From NCBI RefSeq assembly GCF_001854325.1, contig NZ_CP017755.1, positions 434,001 through 498,000 of the forward strand: 64,000 nucleotides of DNA, in the 5' to 3' direction. This document shows positions 45,780-55,508 of the stretch, piece by piece. A program made the translations under genes and the position numbers. Numbering within the stretch: position 1 is the first letter of the stretch; each line of letters begins with the position of its first letter. The DNA comes from Cupriavidus malaysiensis. Its GTDB lineage: Bacteria; Pseudomonadota; Gammaproteobacteria; Burkholderiales; Burkholderiaceae. The notes beneath the pieces are model-generated. The model made no database searches, was not told where the DNA came from, and worked only from the letters and a program-made list of their open reading frames with translations.

Positions 45780-46444
45780 TGGAACACAACGCGCAAAACG
45801 GCTACGGCCTGTGGTCGCTGGTGATTATTAACTCGGCGGTGTTCCTCATCTTTGCGTTCAGCTTTACCAAACCGAAGACTGCTCGGGACTGGCGCTCCTT
45901 TGGAGCCTTCTCGGCGTTCATCGTGGCGCTCTTCACCGAGATGTATGGGATTCCCCTGACCATCTATCTACTGTTGCCATGGCTGTCTGCAAAGTTTCCC
46001 AGAATCGACTTCCTGTCCCATGATGCCGGCCATCTTCCGGAGATGATTTTCGGCTGGCAGGGCAATCCCCACCTGGGACCCTTCCACATCGCCAGCGACA
46101 TCCTGATTTTCGGCGGATTTCTCATGCTGTCTGCGGCGTGGCGAGTCTTGTACAAGGCTCAGCAGGAACACACCTTGGCCACCACTGGGCTCTACGCTCG
46201 TATGCGGCATCCGCAGTATGTGGCGTTCATCCTGATTATGTCGGGATTCCTGCTGCAATGGCCCACGATACTCACGTTGGCGATGTTCCCCATCTTGGTC
46301 TGGATGTACGTTCGCCTTGCCCTAGCCGAGGAGCGGGACGCACTGGCGGAATTTGGACAGGAATATGAGGCATACCGGCGCAGAACTCCTGGTTTCATCC
46401 CGCACTTTGGAGATGGGGAGACGCCTCGGACCAGGCCTCACTGA
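45776..46444 (+). CDS. isoprenylcysteine carboxyl methyltransferase-like membrane protein
   Basis: 222 aa, five or six membrane spans. The C-terminal PEMT/ICMT motif is clear: [29 protein letters not shown], then [30 protein letters not shown], where RHPQY and EE..L...FG..Y bind AdoMet in the family. The bacterial substrate is unknown, as there are no prenylated CaaX proteins. It starts within the previous gene's stop (ATGA), in the same operon as the metal ATPase. An AdoMet synthetase gene lies a few kb upstream in the island. Confidence 0.88.
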   Translation: MMEHNAQNGYGLWSLVIINSAVFLIFAFSFTKPKTARDWRSFGAFSAFIVALFTEMYGIPLTIYLLLPWLSAKFPRIDFLSHDAGHLPEMIFGWQGNPHLGPFHIASDILIFGGFLMLSAAWRVLYKAQQEHTLATTGLYARMRHPQYVAFILIMSGFLLQWPTILTLAMFPILVWMYVRLALAEERDALAEFGQEYEAYRRRTPGFIPHFGDGETPRTRPH

Positions 46445-46479
46445 GGCTTGGCTGGAAGCCGTTGCAATTGGAGGCTGCC

Positions 46480-46746
46480 ATGAATCCCTTCAAAACTGGT
46501 GTGACGTTGTCAGCTACGGTCGTGCTCTTCTATGCCTTATGCACGCTCGTCTGGATGGCAGCCCCCGAGCCCTTCATGAACTTCATGAACGCGCTTTTTC
46601 ACGGGCTTGATTTCCGACGCCTGCAGACTGGCGAATCGGTGTCCTGGTGGTCAGTCATCTACCCGGCCATTGTGTTTGCAGTCTGGTTTTTTGCCGCCGG
46701 CAGTTTCTTTGCCTGGCTCTTTAACACCCTCAGGAGTGACCGCTGA
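46480..46746 (+). CDS. DUF5676-like two-span membrane protein
   Basis: 88 aa from the ATG at 46480, 6 nt after GGAGG. Two hydrophobic helices (VTLSATVVLFYALCTLVWMAA and WWSVIYPAIVFAVWFFAAGSFFAWLFNTL) flank a short FMNFMNALFHGLDFRRLQTGES loop. This is the usual DUF5676 layout, often seen next to copper genes. The function is unknown. The next 150 bp to ftsH have no clear promoter. Confidence 0.85.
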   Translation: MNPFKTGVTLSATVVLFYALCTLVWMAAPEPFMNFMNALFHGLDFRRLQTGESVSWWSVIYPAIVFAVWFFAAGSFFAWLFNTLRSDR

Positions 46747-46898
46747 CCCACAGATGGCATTGACGGTAATGGAACTCTCACCAGGGTCTGAACCCTTGGT
46801 GTAAAGCCGGCTCGTTGTTGACGCCGGATGGGCTCGGTGGTCGTGCAGACAGCACTGGTCGCCGAGCTTTTGATTGACCACAAGATGAAAAGGCCCCC

Positions 46899-48836
46899 AT
46901 GGAACCGCGTCAACAGTTTTCCCTTTGGTACATACTCGCGGCGGTCACGGCGATGCTTATCTTTCAGAGCGTCTTCCCTCCCTCTCACGTCGAAACGCTG
47001 CCGTACAGTGATTTCAAGGTCTTGTTGAAGGCTGGCAAGGTCAAAAATGTCACCCTCGGGGAGGGTGACATCACCGGAACGCTGAGCACCGATGGCATCG
47101 AGAATCTACTTCCCAAGCAACAGGTCGACGAAATGCTGCAGCAGGGAAAGGGAGACCACGCATTCTCGGCAGTCCGCGTCAATGACCCCAATCTGGTCCA
47201 GGAACTCGAAGCGGCAAAAGTGCGCTTCGTGGGCCAAGCAGACAACAAATGGATTGGCGTTCTGCTGTCATGGATAGTCCCCGCGCTGCTGTTCTTTGCC
47301 ATATGGAGCTTTCTCATCAAACGAGTAGGCGCTAGCGCCGGCGGCATGATGGAAATTGGCAAAAGCAAGGCCAAGGTTTACATGCAGAAAGAAACAGGCG
47401 TGACCTTTGCCGACGTTGCAGGCATCGACGAAGCAAAGGAAGAGCTCGCAGAAATCGTCAACTTCCTGAAAGACCCCCAGCGCTACCGGCGCCTTGGCGG
47501 CAAGATTCCCAAAGGGGTATTGCTGCTTGGGGCACCGGGCACCGGCAAGACGCTGCTGGCTAAGGCGGTCGCGGGCGAAGCCGGCGTTCCATTTTTTAGC
47601 ATGAGCGGCTCGGAGTTCGTGGAGATGTTTGTCGGCGTTGGTGCAGCGCGTGTTCGCGACCTCTTCAGCCAGGCCGAAACCAAGGCCCCCTGCATCATCT
47701 TCATCGATGAACTGGATGCGCTCGGCAAGACCCGGGCGCTCAACGCGGTGTCCGGCAACGACGAACGCGAACAGACGCTGAATCAGTTGCTGGTCCAAAT
47801 GGACGGCTTTGATACCAACAAGGGCGTCATCATCATGGCTGCCACCAATAGGCCTGAAATCCTGGACCCCGCGCTGTTGCGCCCCGGGCGGTTTGACCGC
47901 CACGTCGCGCTGGACCGCCCTGACCTGAAGGGTCGCGAGCAGATTCTCAAGGTACACGTCAAGAATGTCGTCCTTGCACCCACTGTCGAGCTGACGAAGC
48001 TAGCAGCCCGCACACCTGGCTTTGCTGGCGCCGACCTCGCCAATCTCGTCAATGAGGCCGCGCTTCTCGCTGCCCGCAAGGGCAAGGATGCGGTGGACAT
48101 GACAGATTTCGATGAGGCACTTGACCGCATCGTGGGCGGACTCGAGAAGAAGAATCGCGTAATGAATCCGCAGGAGAAGGAAACCATTGCCTACCACGAG
48201 GCCGGCCATGCCATCGTGGCGGAATCGCGGCCACGTGCCGACCGGGTCTCCAAGGTCTCCATCATCCCGCGAGGCGTAGCCGCCCTGGGCTACACCCAGC
48301 AGACCCCGACAGAAGACCGCTATCTCCTGAAGCAGAGTGAACTGCTTGACCGGCTCGATGTACTGCTTGGCGGGCGCATGGCCGAGCAACTTGTCTATGG
48401 AGACGTCTCAACCGGGGCACAGAACGACCTCCAACGTGCCACCGACATGGCTCGGCAAATGATTACGCAGTTTGGCATGAGCGAGCAGCTTGGGCTTGCC
48501 ACTTACGAGGATATGCGGAATCCGCTCTTCAACGACGCGGGCGTCATGCCTCGTGACCGGAAAGAGTACAGCGAGGAAACCGCCCGGACTATCGATGCGG
48601 AGGTCCGAAAGATTCTCGGTGACGCGAGCCAGCGGGTGAAGCAGACGCTGCTGGCGAATCGGCACAAGCTTGATGCGCTGGCGAAGCTACTTCTCGAACA
48701 GGAGGTCGTAGACCGGTCTACCCTGGAGCTGCTGCTCTCCGAAAAAGTCACCCCGCTGACCTCTGGGAAGTCCCACCCAGCCGCGCCAGAGGCGCCAAAT
48801 TCTCGGAAGGTGAACCATGAAAACGAAGGCAAGTAG
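46899..48836 (+). CDS. ftsH: FtsH ATP-dependent zinc metalloprotease (accessory copy)
   Basis: 645 aa. Membrane span at about 9-28, periplasmic domain, second span at about 125-145. The AAA+ domain has Walker A GAPGTGKT, Walker [12 protein letters not shown] and the SRH arginines ([20 protein letters not shown]). The M41 protease has zinc motif H433-E-A-G-H437 and the third ligand in [14 protein letters not shown]. It unfolds and degrades membrane and soluble proteins. Its location in a metal island, away from ftsJ/folP, marks it as an extra copy such as those carried by mobile stress loci. It overlaps ppk2 by 20 bp. Confidence 0.95.
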   Translation: MEPRQQFSLWYILAAVTAMLIFQSVFPPSHVETLPYSDFKVLLKAGKVKNVTLGEGDITGTLSTDGIENLLPKQQVDEMLQQGKGDHAFSAVRVNDPNLVQELEAAKVRFVGQADNKWIGVLLSWIVPALLFFAIWSFLIKRVGASAGGMMEIGKSKAKVYMQKETGVTFADVAGIDEAKEELAEIVNFLKDPQRYRRLGGKIPKGVLLLGAPGTGKTLLAKAVAGEAGVPFFSMSGSEFVEMFVGVGAARVRDLFSQAETKAPCIIFIDELDALGKTRALNAVSGNDEREQTLNQLLVQMDGFDTNKGVIIMAATNRPEILDPALLRPGRFDRHVALDRPDLKGREQILKVHVKNVVLAPTVELTKLAARTPGFAGADLANLVNEAALLAARKGKDAVDMTDFDEALDRIVGGLEKKNRVMNPQEKETIAYHEAGHAIVAESRPRADRVSKVSIIPRGVAALGYTQQTPTEDRYLLKQSELLDRLDVLLGGRMAEQLVYGDVSTGAQNDLQRATDMARQMITQFGMSEQLGLATYEDMRNPLFNDAGVMPRDRKEYSEETARTIDAEVRKILGDASQRVKQTLLANRHKLDALAKLLLEQEVVDRSTLELLLSEKVTPLTSGKSHPAAPEAPNSRKVNHENEGK

Positions 48837-49620
48837 CAAGAGCGCTACTACCGAGATAAGCGCCATCTCCCATGAGACCTACGAGGAGAATCTCCACCTG
48901 CTTCAAATCGAACTGGTCAAGCTACAAAAGCACTTCATTTCCTGCAGCGACCGGATTCTGGTGATTTTTGAAGGCAGGGACGCCGCTGGGAAGGACGGCA
49001 CCATCAAGCGCATTGTCGAACATCTCAGCCCGCGTGAAACCCGCGTTGTCGCGCTTGGGAAGCCTTCCGACCGTGACCGAGGCTCATGGTATTTCCGGCG
49101 CTATACAGCCGAACTCCCGGCCGCCGGCGAGTTCACCCTCTTCAATCGCAGTTGGTATAACCGGGCGGGCGTGGAACGCGTGATGGGCTTCTGCACCGAC
49201 GCCGAGGTTGAGGAGTTCATGGCAAGCGTTCCGGAGTTCGAAGGGATGCTGGTGCGCTCGGGAGTTCGTCTTATCAAGTACTACCTGGACATCAGCAAGC
49301 CCGAACAGAAAAAGCGCATCGAGGAGCGCCGCCGAGACCCGCTAAAGCAGTGGAAAGTCAGTCCCATTGACGAGCAGGCGGTGGCACTGTGGAAGAAGTA
49401 CAGCAAGGCTCGCAATGAGATGTTTGCTCGGACCAGCGACATCGTGCCATGGAACGTCGTGCGCGCCGACGATAAGCGCGTCGCGCGCCTCAGTGTCATC
49501 AAGGATTTGCTGACGCGCCTGCACTATGCGGACAAGGACGATGAGCTGATTCGGCCTAATCCTGAAGTTGTCTTCCCTTACGCGGAGCAACATCTGCTGA
49601 GCGGGGCGATTGCGAAGTGA
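48817..49620 (+). CDS. ppk2: polyphosphate kinase 2 family protein
   Basis: 267 aa. PPK2 landmarks: Walker A-like FEGRDAAGKDGTIKRIVEHLSPRETRVVALGKPSDRDRGSWYF, the RRYTAELP region, Walker B and lid FNRSWYNRAGVERVMGFCT, and LIKYYLDISKPEQKKRIEERRRDPLKQWKVSPID. It phosphorylates nucleotides from polyphosphate or the reverse, here probably class I. The 20-bp overlap with ftsH means coupled translation. ATP or GTP regeneration from polyphosphate next to an ATP-driven protease is suggestive under energy stress. Confidence 0.94.
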   Translation: MKTKASSKSATTEISAISHETYEENLHLLQIELVKLQKHFISCSDRILVIFEGRDAAGKDGTIKRIVEHLSPRETRVVALGKPSDRDRGSWYFRRYTAELPAAGEFTLFNRSWYNRAGVERVMGFCTDAEVEEFMASVPEFEGMLVRSGVRLIKYYLDISKPEQKKRIEERRRDPLKQWKVSPIDEQAVALWKKYSKARNEMFARTSDIVPWNVVRADDKRVARLSVIKDLLTRLHYADKDDELIRPNPEVVFPYAEQHLLSGAIAK

Positions 49621-49654
49621 ACCGGTAGCCCAATGAGACCTGTGAACTACGTGG

Positions 49655-52078
49655 ATGGATGAGATGAAGACCAGCATCATTGAAGTTGGAGGCCTCCTTT
49701 CCGTTCTCAGCGCTCACGGGGTGGAGAAGCGCCTCACCAGCTTGCCCGGTGTCGTCAAGGCAGAGGTCAACTGTGTTTCGGGCAGCACGACTGTTGAGTA
49801 CGACGACGCACTAACCAGCCTGAGTGAAATCAAGGCAAGGCTGGACGAGTGCGGCCATCATTGCCATGGCGAACTGGTGCCACGGCATATTTGCACCCCG
49901 GAAGACCCTCCGGCAGCCGTTGCGACGGGAGTTGATAGCAGGCCAGCCAGGACAGCAGCCAGGCTGGCAGCGCTCGGCAGACACGAGGACCATGTCCACG
50001 CGGCGAAAGCGCAGGCCCACGCGACACATGACCAGATGGCCCACGACATGGGACATGGCGCCGGCATGGACATGACCGGGATGGTTCGCGATATGCGAAA
50101 CCGCTTCTGGATTTGCCTGGTCTTTACGATTCCCATCTTTCTCTACGCGCCGATGGGGATGCAGATTCCCATGCCAGCTCCGCCGTTCGGCCTGGGCATG
50201 AACCAGTGGCTGTTCCTGCTGGCGAGCGCAGCCATCCTGTACCCGAGTTGGCCCTTCTTCGTGTCTGCGTGGCGCGCCCTCCAGGACGGAACGCTCAACA
50301 TGGCCACGCTGGTTGTCCTTTCCGTCGGAACGGGCTATCTGTTCAGCGTCGGGGCGACTTTTTTCTTTACCGGGGAGCAGTTCTATGAAGCCTCGGCCGT
50401 CCTGCTGGTATTTATCCTGCTGGGACACTGGCTGGAGATGCGAGCCCGTGCCGGTGCATCGGACGCTATCCGTTCACTGATGAACCTGGCTCCCCCCAAG
50501 GCTACGGTACTGCGTGACGGTCGAGAGGTGGAAATTCCGACTGCGGAAGTGAAGCTGGGGGACGTCGTCATCATCCGTCCAGGCAGCAAGATTCCGGCTG
50601 ACGGTGAGGTCATCGACGGCAGCTCGCAAGTGGACGAATCGATGTTGACCGGCGAGTCTCTACCCGTGAGGAAGGGGCCGGGGGACAGCGTCATCGGCGC
50701 GACGATTAACAAGAGCGGCAGCATTCGCTATCGGGCGACCAGAGTCGGAAGTGACACTGCACTGGCGCAAATCGTCAAGCTGGTGCAGGAGGCGCAGAAC
50801 TCCAAAGCGCCAGCACAACTATTGGCCGACCGTGCCTCTCAATGGCTAGTGCTCGCGGCCCTTGCCATCGGCATCACAACGTTCGTCGTGTGGTACTGGT
50901 GGTTAGGCCAGACCGTTCTGTTCTCCCTGACGCTCACGATTACGGTCTTCGTCATTGCCTGCCCCGATGCGCTCGGGTTGGCGACCCCGATGGCGGTGAT
51001 GGTTGGAACAGGCCTTGGCGCGATGAACGGCATTTTGTTCAAGAATGCCTCAGCCTTGGAGGAAGCGACCAAGCTGAATGTCGTTGTGTTCGACAAGACT
51101 GGCACCCTGACTATGGGGCAACCGGAGGTCGTGGAAATCTTCGCGCCGCCGGAAGTGGACGCGTACGCCATGCTCGGGCTGGCCGCCTCTGTCGAGCAAG
51201 CGTCGGAACACCCACTCGCCCAGGCCATCCTCAAACGTGCCGGTGCACTGGCGAGGCCCGTGGCCACCGGTTTCACAAATGTCGATGGCATGGGGGCCAC
51301 AGCCGACATCGACGGGAAGCCCGCGCTCCTCGGTAATCGGAAGCTCATGGCTACTTACGGCGTAGATATGAACGGCCTTACTGAGAAGTCCGACCTGATG
51401 CAAGGAGCTGGCAGAACGGTCATTCATGTTGCGCATGGCGGCAGACTGATTGGCCTGATTGCCATCGCCGATGCTCCGAGACCGACCTCAGCTGCAGCAA
51501 TCAAGAAGTTGCGCGAGCGCGGCGTGCAGGTGGCGATGCTGACGGGGGACAACAAGGCCACTGCCGAGCGCATTGCGGCTGACTTGGGCATTGAGTTAGT
51601 GCTGTCAGACGTGTTGCCTGGGCAAAAGGCTGAGAAGGTAAAGGAACTACAGGCGCAGGGCAAGAAGGTTGGTATGGTGGGGGACGGTATCAATGACGCA
51701 CCTGCGCTGACGCAGGCCGATGTCGGATTCGCCATTGGCGCTGGCACTGACGTGGCAATGGATAGCGCCGACATTGTTCTGATGAAGAGCGACCCGTTCG
51801 ACGTGGTGGGAGCCATTGAGCTGTCGCGCGCTACGCTGCGTAAAATGCACCAGAACCTCTGGTGGGCGGTTGCCTACAACCTTATTGCCTTTCCGTTGGC
51901 CGCAGGTGTCCTATACCCATTCACCCTGAGTCCAGCGATTGCGGCAATTTCCATGTCCGGCAGCTCCGCACTGGTCGCAATCAATGCGCTGTTGCTCAAG
52001 CGTACGAAGCTGGCCGGTATCCGCGTCGCGTCGCAGTCGGTATCACCCACGGATGTACCGGCGCCTGTTGGTGGCTGA
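49655..52078 (+). CDS. P1B-type ATPase with CPD motif and degenerate HMA domain
   Basis: 807 aa. N-terminal HMA-like fold (residues 5-70) keeps [22 protein letters not shown] but lacks the CxxC pair, having SAHGVEKRL instead; a [15 protein letters not shown] segment and a His/Met-rich stretch ([22 protein letters not shown]) follow. The intramembrane motif is C436-P437-D438, not CPC. Catalytic parts are intact ([31 protein letters not shown]). Metal specificity is therefore uncertain and may not be copper. Alternative start at 49664. It lies 34 bp after ppk2 in the same direction. Confidence 0.92.
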   Translation: MDEMKTSIIEVGGLLSVLSAHGVEKRLTSLPGVVKAEVNCVSGSTTVEYDDALTSLSEIKARLDECGHHCHGELVPRHICTPEDPPAAVATGVDSRPARTAARLAALGRHEDHVHAAKAQAHATHDQMAHDMGHGAGMDMTGMVRDMRNRFWICLVFTIPIFLYAPMGMQIPMPAPPFGLGMNQWLFLLASAAILYPSWPFFVSAWRALQDGTLNMATLVVLSVGTGYLFSVGATFFFTGEQFYEASAVLLVFILLGHWLEMRARAGASDAIRSLMNLAPPKATVLRDGREVEIPTAEVKLGDVVIIRPGSKIPADGEVIDGSSQVDESMLTGESLPVRKGPGDSVIGATINKSGSIRYRATRVGSDTALAQIVKLVQEAQNSKAPAQLLADRASQWLVLAALAIGITTFVVWYWWLGQTVLFSLTLTITVFVIACPDALGLATPMAVMVGTGLGAMNGILFKNASALEEATKLNVVVFDKTGTLTMGQPEVVEIFAPPEVDAYAMLGLAASVEQASEHPLAQAILKRAGALARPVATGFTNVDGMGATADIDGKPALLGNRKLMATYGVDMNGLTEKSDLMQGAGRTVIHVAHGGRLIGLIAIADAPRPTSAAAIKKLRERGVQVAMLTGDNKATAERIAADLGIELVLSDVLPGQKAEKVKELQAQGKKVGMVGDGINDAPALTQADVGFAIGAGTDVAMDSADIVLMKSDPFDVVGAIELSRATLRKMHQNLWWAVAYNLIAFPLAAGVLYPFTLSPAIAAISMSGSSALVAINALLLKRTKLAGIRVASQSVSPTDVPAPVGG

Positions 52079-52088
52079 GCAGAGTTAC

Positions 52089-52757
52089 ATGGCCGAGAAT
52101 ACAGAACGCCACGTGGCCAGGTCATCGGGGAACGGAAGTGCCCGACGTCTGCCGGCGCATGCGAGGCATGCAAAAAAGCTCAGCCGGCTAGTTTTTCCAA
52201 GTTTCCTCGAATTTCTGGCGACGCGGGCGGACCAGGCAATTTATCCCTTCGTGGTCGGTGGGCTGGCCTTCGTCGCAACGCTCAGTATGTGTGTCCCCGT
52301 GGCCCCCCTGGTAACGGCTTCGGTGCTGCTTAGCGCGCGGCGATGGAAGGCCCTCGCGTTGTGCGCCGCTGTCGGCAGCGGGGCTGCGGCGCTCGTGCTC
52401 TATGTGGTCTTCCACCATCTCGGCTGGGAGAAATTGCTTGGCTATCTCCCCGAACTCACACGCTCGGCCAGATGGGTGCAGATTGCAGCCTATACGGAGG
52501 ACTATGGGCTCCTTGCATTGGTGGCAATCGCGGCGTCACCTCTGCCGCAAACACCGGCGCTCGTCTTCGTCGCGCTGGCAGAACTCTCTCCGCTGGCCGT
52601 GTTCGGCAGCATTCTCGGCGGAAAACTTGCGAAGTACGGTGTGGTTGCTTGGCTTGCCGCTCGCGCCAGAGACCCTCTGCAGGGTGAAATAGTAGAAATG
52701 ATGACGTCAATGGGAAGGAATAAGGTGCCACATGGCCGAAGACACGATTCGACGTAA
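52089..52757 (+). CDS. VTT/DedA-like (YqaA-type) membrane protein
   Basis: 222 aa. After a basic N-tail, about five membrane segments follow: YPFVVGGLAFVATLSMCVPVAPLVTASVLL, ALALCAAVGSGAAALVLYVVF, YGLLALVAIAASPLPQTPALVFVALAEL and FGSILGGKLAKYGVVAWLAARA. The SPLPQTP...G..LAKYG arrangement is that of SNARE-associated/VTT-fold proteins, which act in lipid scrambling or envelope homeostasis. Its 3' end overlaps the broken DUF3141 gene by 26 bp, and its start is 10 bp after the ATPase stop, so one transcript is likely. Confidence 0.8.
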   Translation: MAENTERHVARSSGNGSARRLPAHARHAKKLSRLVFPSFLEFLATRADQAIYPFVVGGLAFVATLSMCVPVAPLVTASVLLSARRWKALALCAAVGSGAAALVLYVVFHHLGWEKLLGYLPELTRSARWVQIAAYTEDYGLLALVAIAASPLPQTPALVFVALAELSPLAVFGSILGGKLAKYGVVAWLAARARDPLQGEIVEMMTSMGRNKVPHGRRHDST

Positions 52758-53290
52758 GGGACGCCCGGCGCGCTCCTCCTCAGTTACTGTATCTTCTGAG
52801 ATGCAGATGACCTCGCCCTTCACTGCTGAGACGCCGCATACGGCAATTGCGAGCGATATGGTCAACCGGTGGTGGGACTATGCGGCTGACGTTGCTCAGC
52901 ACTGGACGCTCTTCGTCGACGTCCTGATGCAACGTGCCAACAATATGCTGGCGCACGAAGAGGCCGGTCTTCCGCCATTGCTGCATTTCGATTACGAAAT
53001 GTTGCTCGATGGCAGAACGTTTGAGCGACCAGCCAACTATGCCTTGCTCCGCATCACTCGCTGTGGCACGGACCACCCGGAGGAGCGCGTACGTTCGCGC
53101 TTGCCGCAACGCCATGGGGCGCGGAGTGGCTGAAGTGGGCACATCCCATGCGCTGGACCTGCTATGCCTGGTCTGAGCGGTTCCAGCCCTGGCTTTCACC
53201 AATCGCAGCTATGGCGGACGAAGCAAGGTCGGCCCGCGTGGAATCGACGGAAGTGAACCAGTGGCGTTCTCGGCTCGTTGACGGCTGCCA
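52732..53290 (+). pseudogene. DUF3141 gene with large internal deletion
   Basis: The first part reads as the DUF3141 N-terminus (WWDYAADVAQHWTLFVDVLMQRANNMLAHEEAGLPPLLHFDYEMLLDGRTFERPANYALLRIT) up to about 53070. The typical C-terminus then appears in another frame from 53121 (EWLKWAHPMRWTCYAWSERFQPWLSPIAAMADEARSARV). The several hundred residues between, including the alpha/beta hydrolase core, are gone. Intact members are several times longer. The deletion end points lie within about 50 bp of each other. Confidence 0.75.
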
Positions 53291-53576
53291 GGGCGGAAGC
53301 GGGCAGCGCGAAGGCGATGGCAAGAGCCGTCCCTCTGCATGTCTGCCCGAGTTTCATTGGACAACCCCTCTGCTGGACAGAAGGGAGAGCTTCCATGACA
53401 GACCCCTCATCGAACGCCACAGCAGGAGCATGAGAACAACACGCGTGACAAAACGAAACACGGGCAAGCAACAACAACTATCTGGCTGCGGACTACAGTT
53501 TATCGAATGTCAGGCGGACCTCGAAGTGCCGCATCTAGCCTTCGCCCCGCCAACGGACCGGAGCTGTATGCCTCGG
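53291..53576. other. gap between DUF3141 remnant and exported Met-rich gene
   Basis: About 290 bp. An ATG at 53395 after GGGAGAG opens only a 12-codon frame, and further downstream NNNYLAADYSLSNVRR can be read in one frame. It is probably a decayed gene start, but I cannot name it. The Met-rich gene stops at 53577. Confidence 0.4.
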
Positions 53577-54113
53577 TTACTTGCCCATCATCCCACCCGG
53601 GCCCATCCCAGTGCCGGGACCCATGCCGCCGCCCATCATGCCTTGATTGTCCATCATCATTGGCATCACTTCCTGCATAAAGGCCATGTGCTGGCCCATC
53701 ATGTCGTGACACATTTGCATCTGGGCCGGCGTGGCTTGGCCTTTTCCCTTGCTTGGACCAGCCATTCCCATTCCCATCATGTCCTTTTGCATGATGGACA
53801 TGGCGTCCTGCATGACTTTGTTGCGTTCGGCCATTAGTGCCTGACGCTCTTCCGGTGTATTGGCTCGCGACAGCCGCTCGCGGATAGCACGAAGGTGGGC
53901 GACCTGTGCGTCGAGGTCAGCGTTTCCCGTGGCTTGGGGAGCAGCCGCCGGGGCGGCTGCCGGTGCGGGCTTCTTAACCGGCTTTTTGGCTTCCTCCTTC
54001 GGGTGGTGCTGCTCGTGCTCCGCGTCCGTCGATGGCGAGGCGGAGAAGACCGCAGGCGCCCAGGCAAGAGTGGCGGCGGCGAGGAGGATGGGAAGGCGGC
54101 GGATGTGGACCAT
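53577..54113 (-). CDS. exported Met/His-rich protein, probable metal binding
   Basis: 178 aa from the ATG at 54113 (another at 54128). Signal peptide MVHIRRLPILLAAATLAWAPAVFSA, a HEQHHPKEEAKKPVKKP linker with Ala/Pro repeats, a helical segment (AQVAHLRAIRERLSRANTPEERQALMAERNKVMQDAMSIMQ) and then a Met/Gly-rich end (MMGMGMAG, MCHDMMGQHMAFMQEVMPMMMDN, MMGGGMGPGTGMGPGGMMG). Such Met-rich periplasmic proteins bind Cu(I) or Ag(I). An FNR-like box with a fitting -10 lies upstream, tying it to the island's other units. Confidence 0.82.
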   Translation of the reverse strand: MVHIRRLPILLAAATLAWAPAVFSASPSTDAEHEQHHPKEEAKKPVKKPAPAAAPAAAPQATGNADLDAQVAHLRAIRERLSRANTPEERQALMAERNKVMQDAMSIMQKDMMGMGMAGPSKGKGQATPAQMQMCHDMMGQHMAFMQEVMPMMMDNQGMMGGGMGPGTGMGPGGMMGK

Positions 54114-54153
54114 GCTAAAGCTCCTCATGTCTAAGGAAGACAATTTACTATGG

Positions 54154-54194
54154 ACTATGCGCCACGTGTGTGCCACCAAATTGACAGGAATCAA
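54154..54194 (-). promoter_or_regulatory. FNR/Anr-like box and -10 before the Met-rich gene
   Basis: TTGAC-AGGA-ATCAA (54181-54194) matches the FNR/Anr consensus at 9 of 10 half-site bases. On the minus strand CATAGT (54159-54154) lies within 1 bp of the -10 position expected for a class II box centred at -41.5. The gene start is at 54113. Confidence 0.6.
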
Positions 54195-54264
54195 CCAAAA
54201 TCCTGCGTTCGACCGCTGGGCAACCGAGAGCATTTGGGACGACCGAGCTATCTCTTGTTGATTT

Positions 54265-54450
54265 GCACTGAATCCTGACCCACCCCCGGCAGGTTTTTGC
54301 ATCGAATGTTGACTCACGTATAGAACACTTGCCCGCTTGGGAACGAGCGGGAGTTCGGAGTGATCGACGTGGCCATACTGAGCATCATTCGACGCTGGCA
54401 TCTTCGCGACCAGATCCCGCTGCGCGAGATCGCCAGACGCCATGGCCTCG
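54265..54450 (+). mobile_element. IS21-family left-end fragment with istA start
   Basis: Two related terminal repeats (TTGCACTGAATCCTGACCCAC near 54261 and TTGCATCGAATGTTGACTCAC near 54298) precede a GTG at 54360. From there MIDVAILSIIRRWHLRDQIPLREIARR matches the IstA N-terminus of IS21 elements. Homology ends about 30 codons in. No istB is present, so this is an inactive remnant. Confidence 0.7.
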
Positions 54451-54502
54451 TCATCCACGGTGCAGCAGAACGTAGGCGGTATGGCCGCTCTCCCAGCCAC
54501 TA

Positions 54503-54534
54503 CTGCCGTTCGGCTTGGGTACGCCGAACGGCAG
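54503..54534. other. 12-bp perfect hairpin in the IS scrap
   Basis: CTGCCGTTCGGC (54503-54514) and GCCGAACGGCAG (54523-54534) with an 8-nt loop. It lies between the IS21 and IS3 fragments and may be the end of a lost element or a terminator. Confidence 0.5.
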
Positions 54535-54603
54535 AGACGGGTCGGTAGCCGTCCTTCGGCATCGGGCGGGCCCGGCGTCCGCTATTGGGCAGCAAGCGGC
54601 CAA

Positions 54604-55137
54604 TTAGGGCAGGGGCGTGCCTGCCTGAATCAACTTCAGGGTGACGCCGTTCGCATACGCCCACTGATCGAACGCGCGGCTCGTAAACTCGGGTCCCTGG
54701 TCCGTTCGCACCGCCTTGGGATAGCCACGGAAGCGAGCGGCACGGTTCAATGCCCGAGCGACATACAAGCCTGAGATGCCGTGGTCGACGACTTGTCGAC
54801 AGCCTCTTTCGTGAAATCGTCGACGATGGCCAGGCACTTCAGGCGCCGGCCGTTGGCGAGCGCATCCATCACGAAATCGATGAGTCACACCTCGTTGGGT
54901 GCATTCGGCAAGGCCCGCTGTTCGCGCTCGATCATTACGCCATAGCGTCTACGACGGCGCCGTACAGCCAGCCCCGCCGCAAGGTACAGGCGATAAACGC
55001 GCTTGTGATTGGCGCGCCAAGTGTAGAACGACGCGTCACTGAACCCGTGCTTCCTGCACAGTTCCTTGACCAGCATACCGGCCTCGGCTTCCTTCAGAAA
55101 CCCAGTGCTTTGCTCTTCCGTAAAGCGCTTCAGTCGA
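54604..55137 (-). mobile_element. IS3-family (IS407-like) element remnant
   Basis: On the minus strand OrfA begins (LKRFTEEQSTGFLKEAEAGMLVKELCRKHGFSDASFYTWRA) and is joined by deletion to the middle of OrfB (NHKRVYRLYLAAGLAVRRRRRRYG). The frame then has a stop where the family has W (NEV*), a frameshift, and a further OrfB part (GISGLYVARALNRAARFRGYPKAVRTDQGPEFTSRAFDQWAYANGV). The C-terminus is missing. It is inactive and abuts, and truncates, the AbiEi gene. Confidence 0.85.
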
Positions 55138-55462
55138 TGCGCGGCCGCCAAGCCTTCGGATCAATCTCCATCCAGACCTTGGCGGGAATCTGGTCCGTCA
55201 GACCATAGAAGGCCAGTGCGGACGATAGGTAGACGACGCCGCCCGGGACGAGCTTGGACGCCAAGGCTAGGGAATGCTGGCTGTCGAGCTGCGAATCGGA
55301 AAGCTGGTAGACACCTCTGCCCACACGCATGACAGCACCGTCGCGCTCAAGCCGGGAGAGAGTTGATGGCGTGATTCCGGCATTGCGAAGCTCGCTGGCA
55401 CGCAGAAGGCCTGCGGCACGAAGCTGCGCAATGGCACGTTCACGCTGCGAGGGAGAAGGCAT
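55138..55462 (-). pseudogene. AbiEi-family antitoxin truncated by the IS3 remnant
   Basis: From ATG 55462 the frame reads a winged-helix start (RAIAQLRAAGLLRASELRNAGITPSTLSRLERDGAVMRVGRGVYQL) and the AbiEi motif SSALAFYGLTDQIPAKVWMEIDPKAWRP. It then runs into IS3 sequence at about residue 109. Full AbiEi proteins have a longer C-terminal half, and the toxin gene abiEii that should follow is absent. The type IV system is broken. Confidence 0.8.
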
Positions 55463-55508
55463 CTGGTACAAAACCTAGGGTGATACTCAACACAACGGAG
55501 GAACGAGC

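Noticed and set aside
46868..46885. FNR-like TTGAT-TGAC-CACAA before ftsH
   Set aside because: The second half-site matches at only 3 of 5 bases and the site is too close to the start codon.
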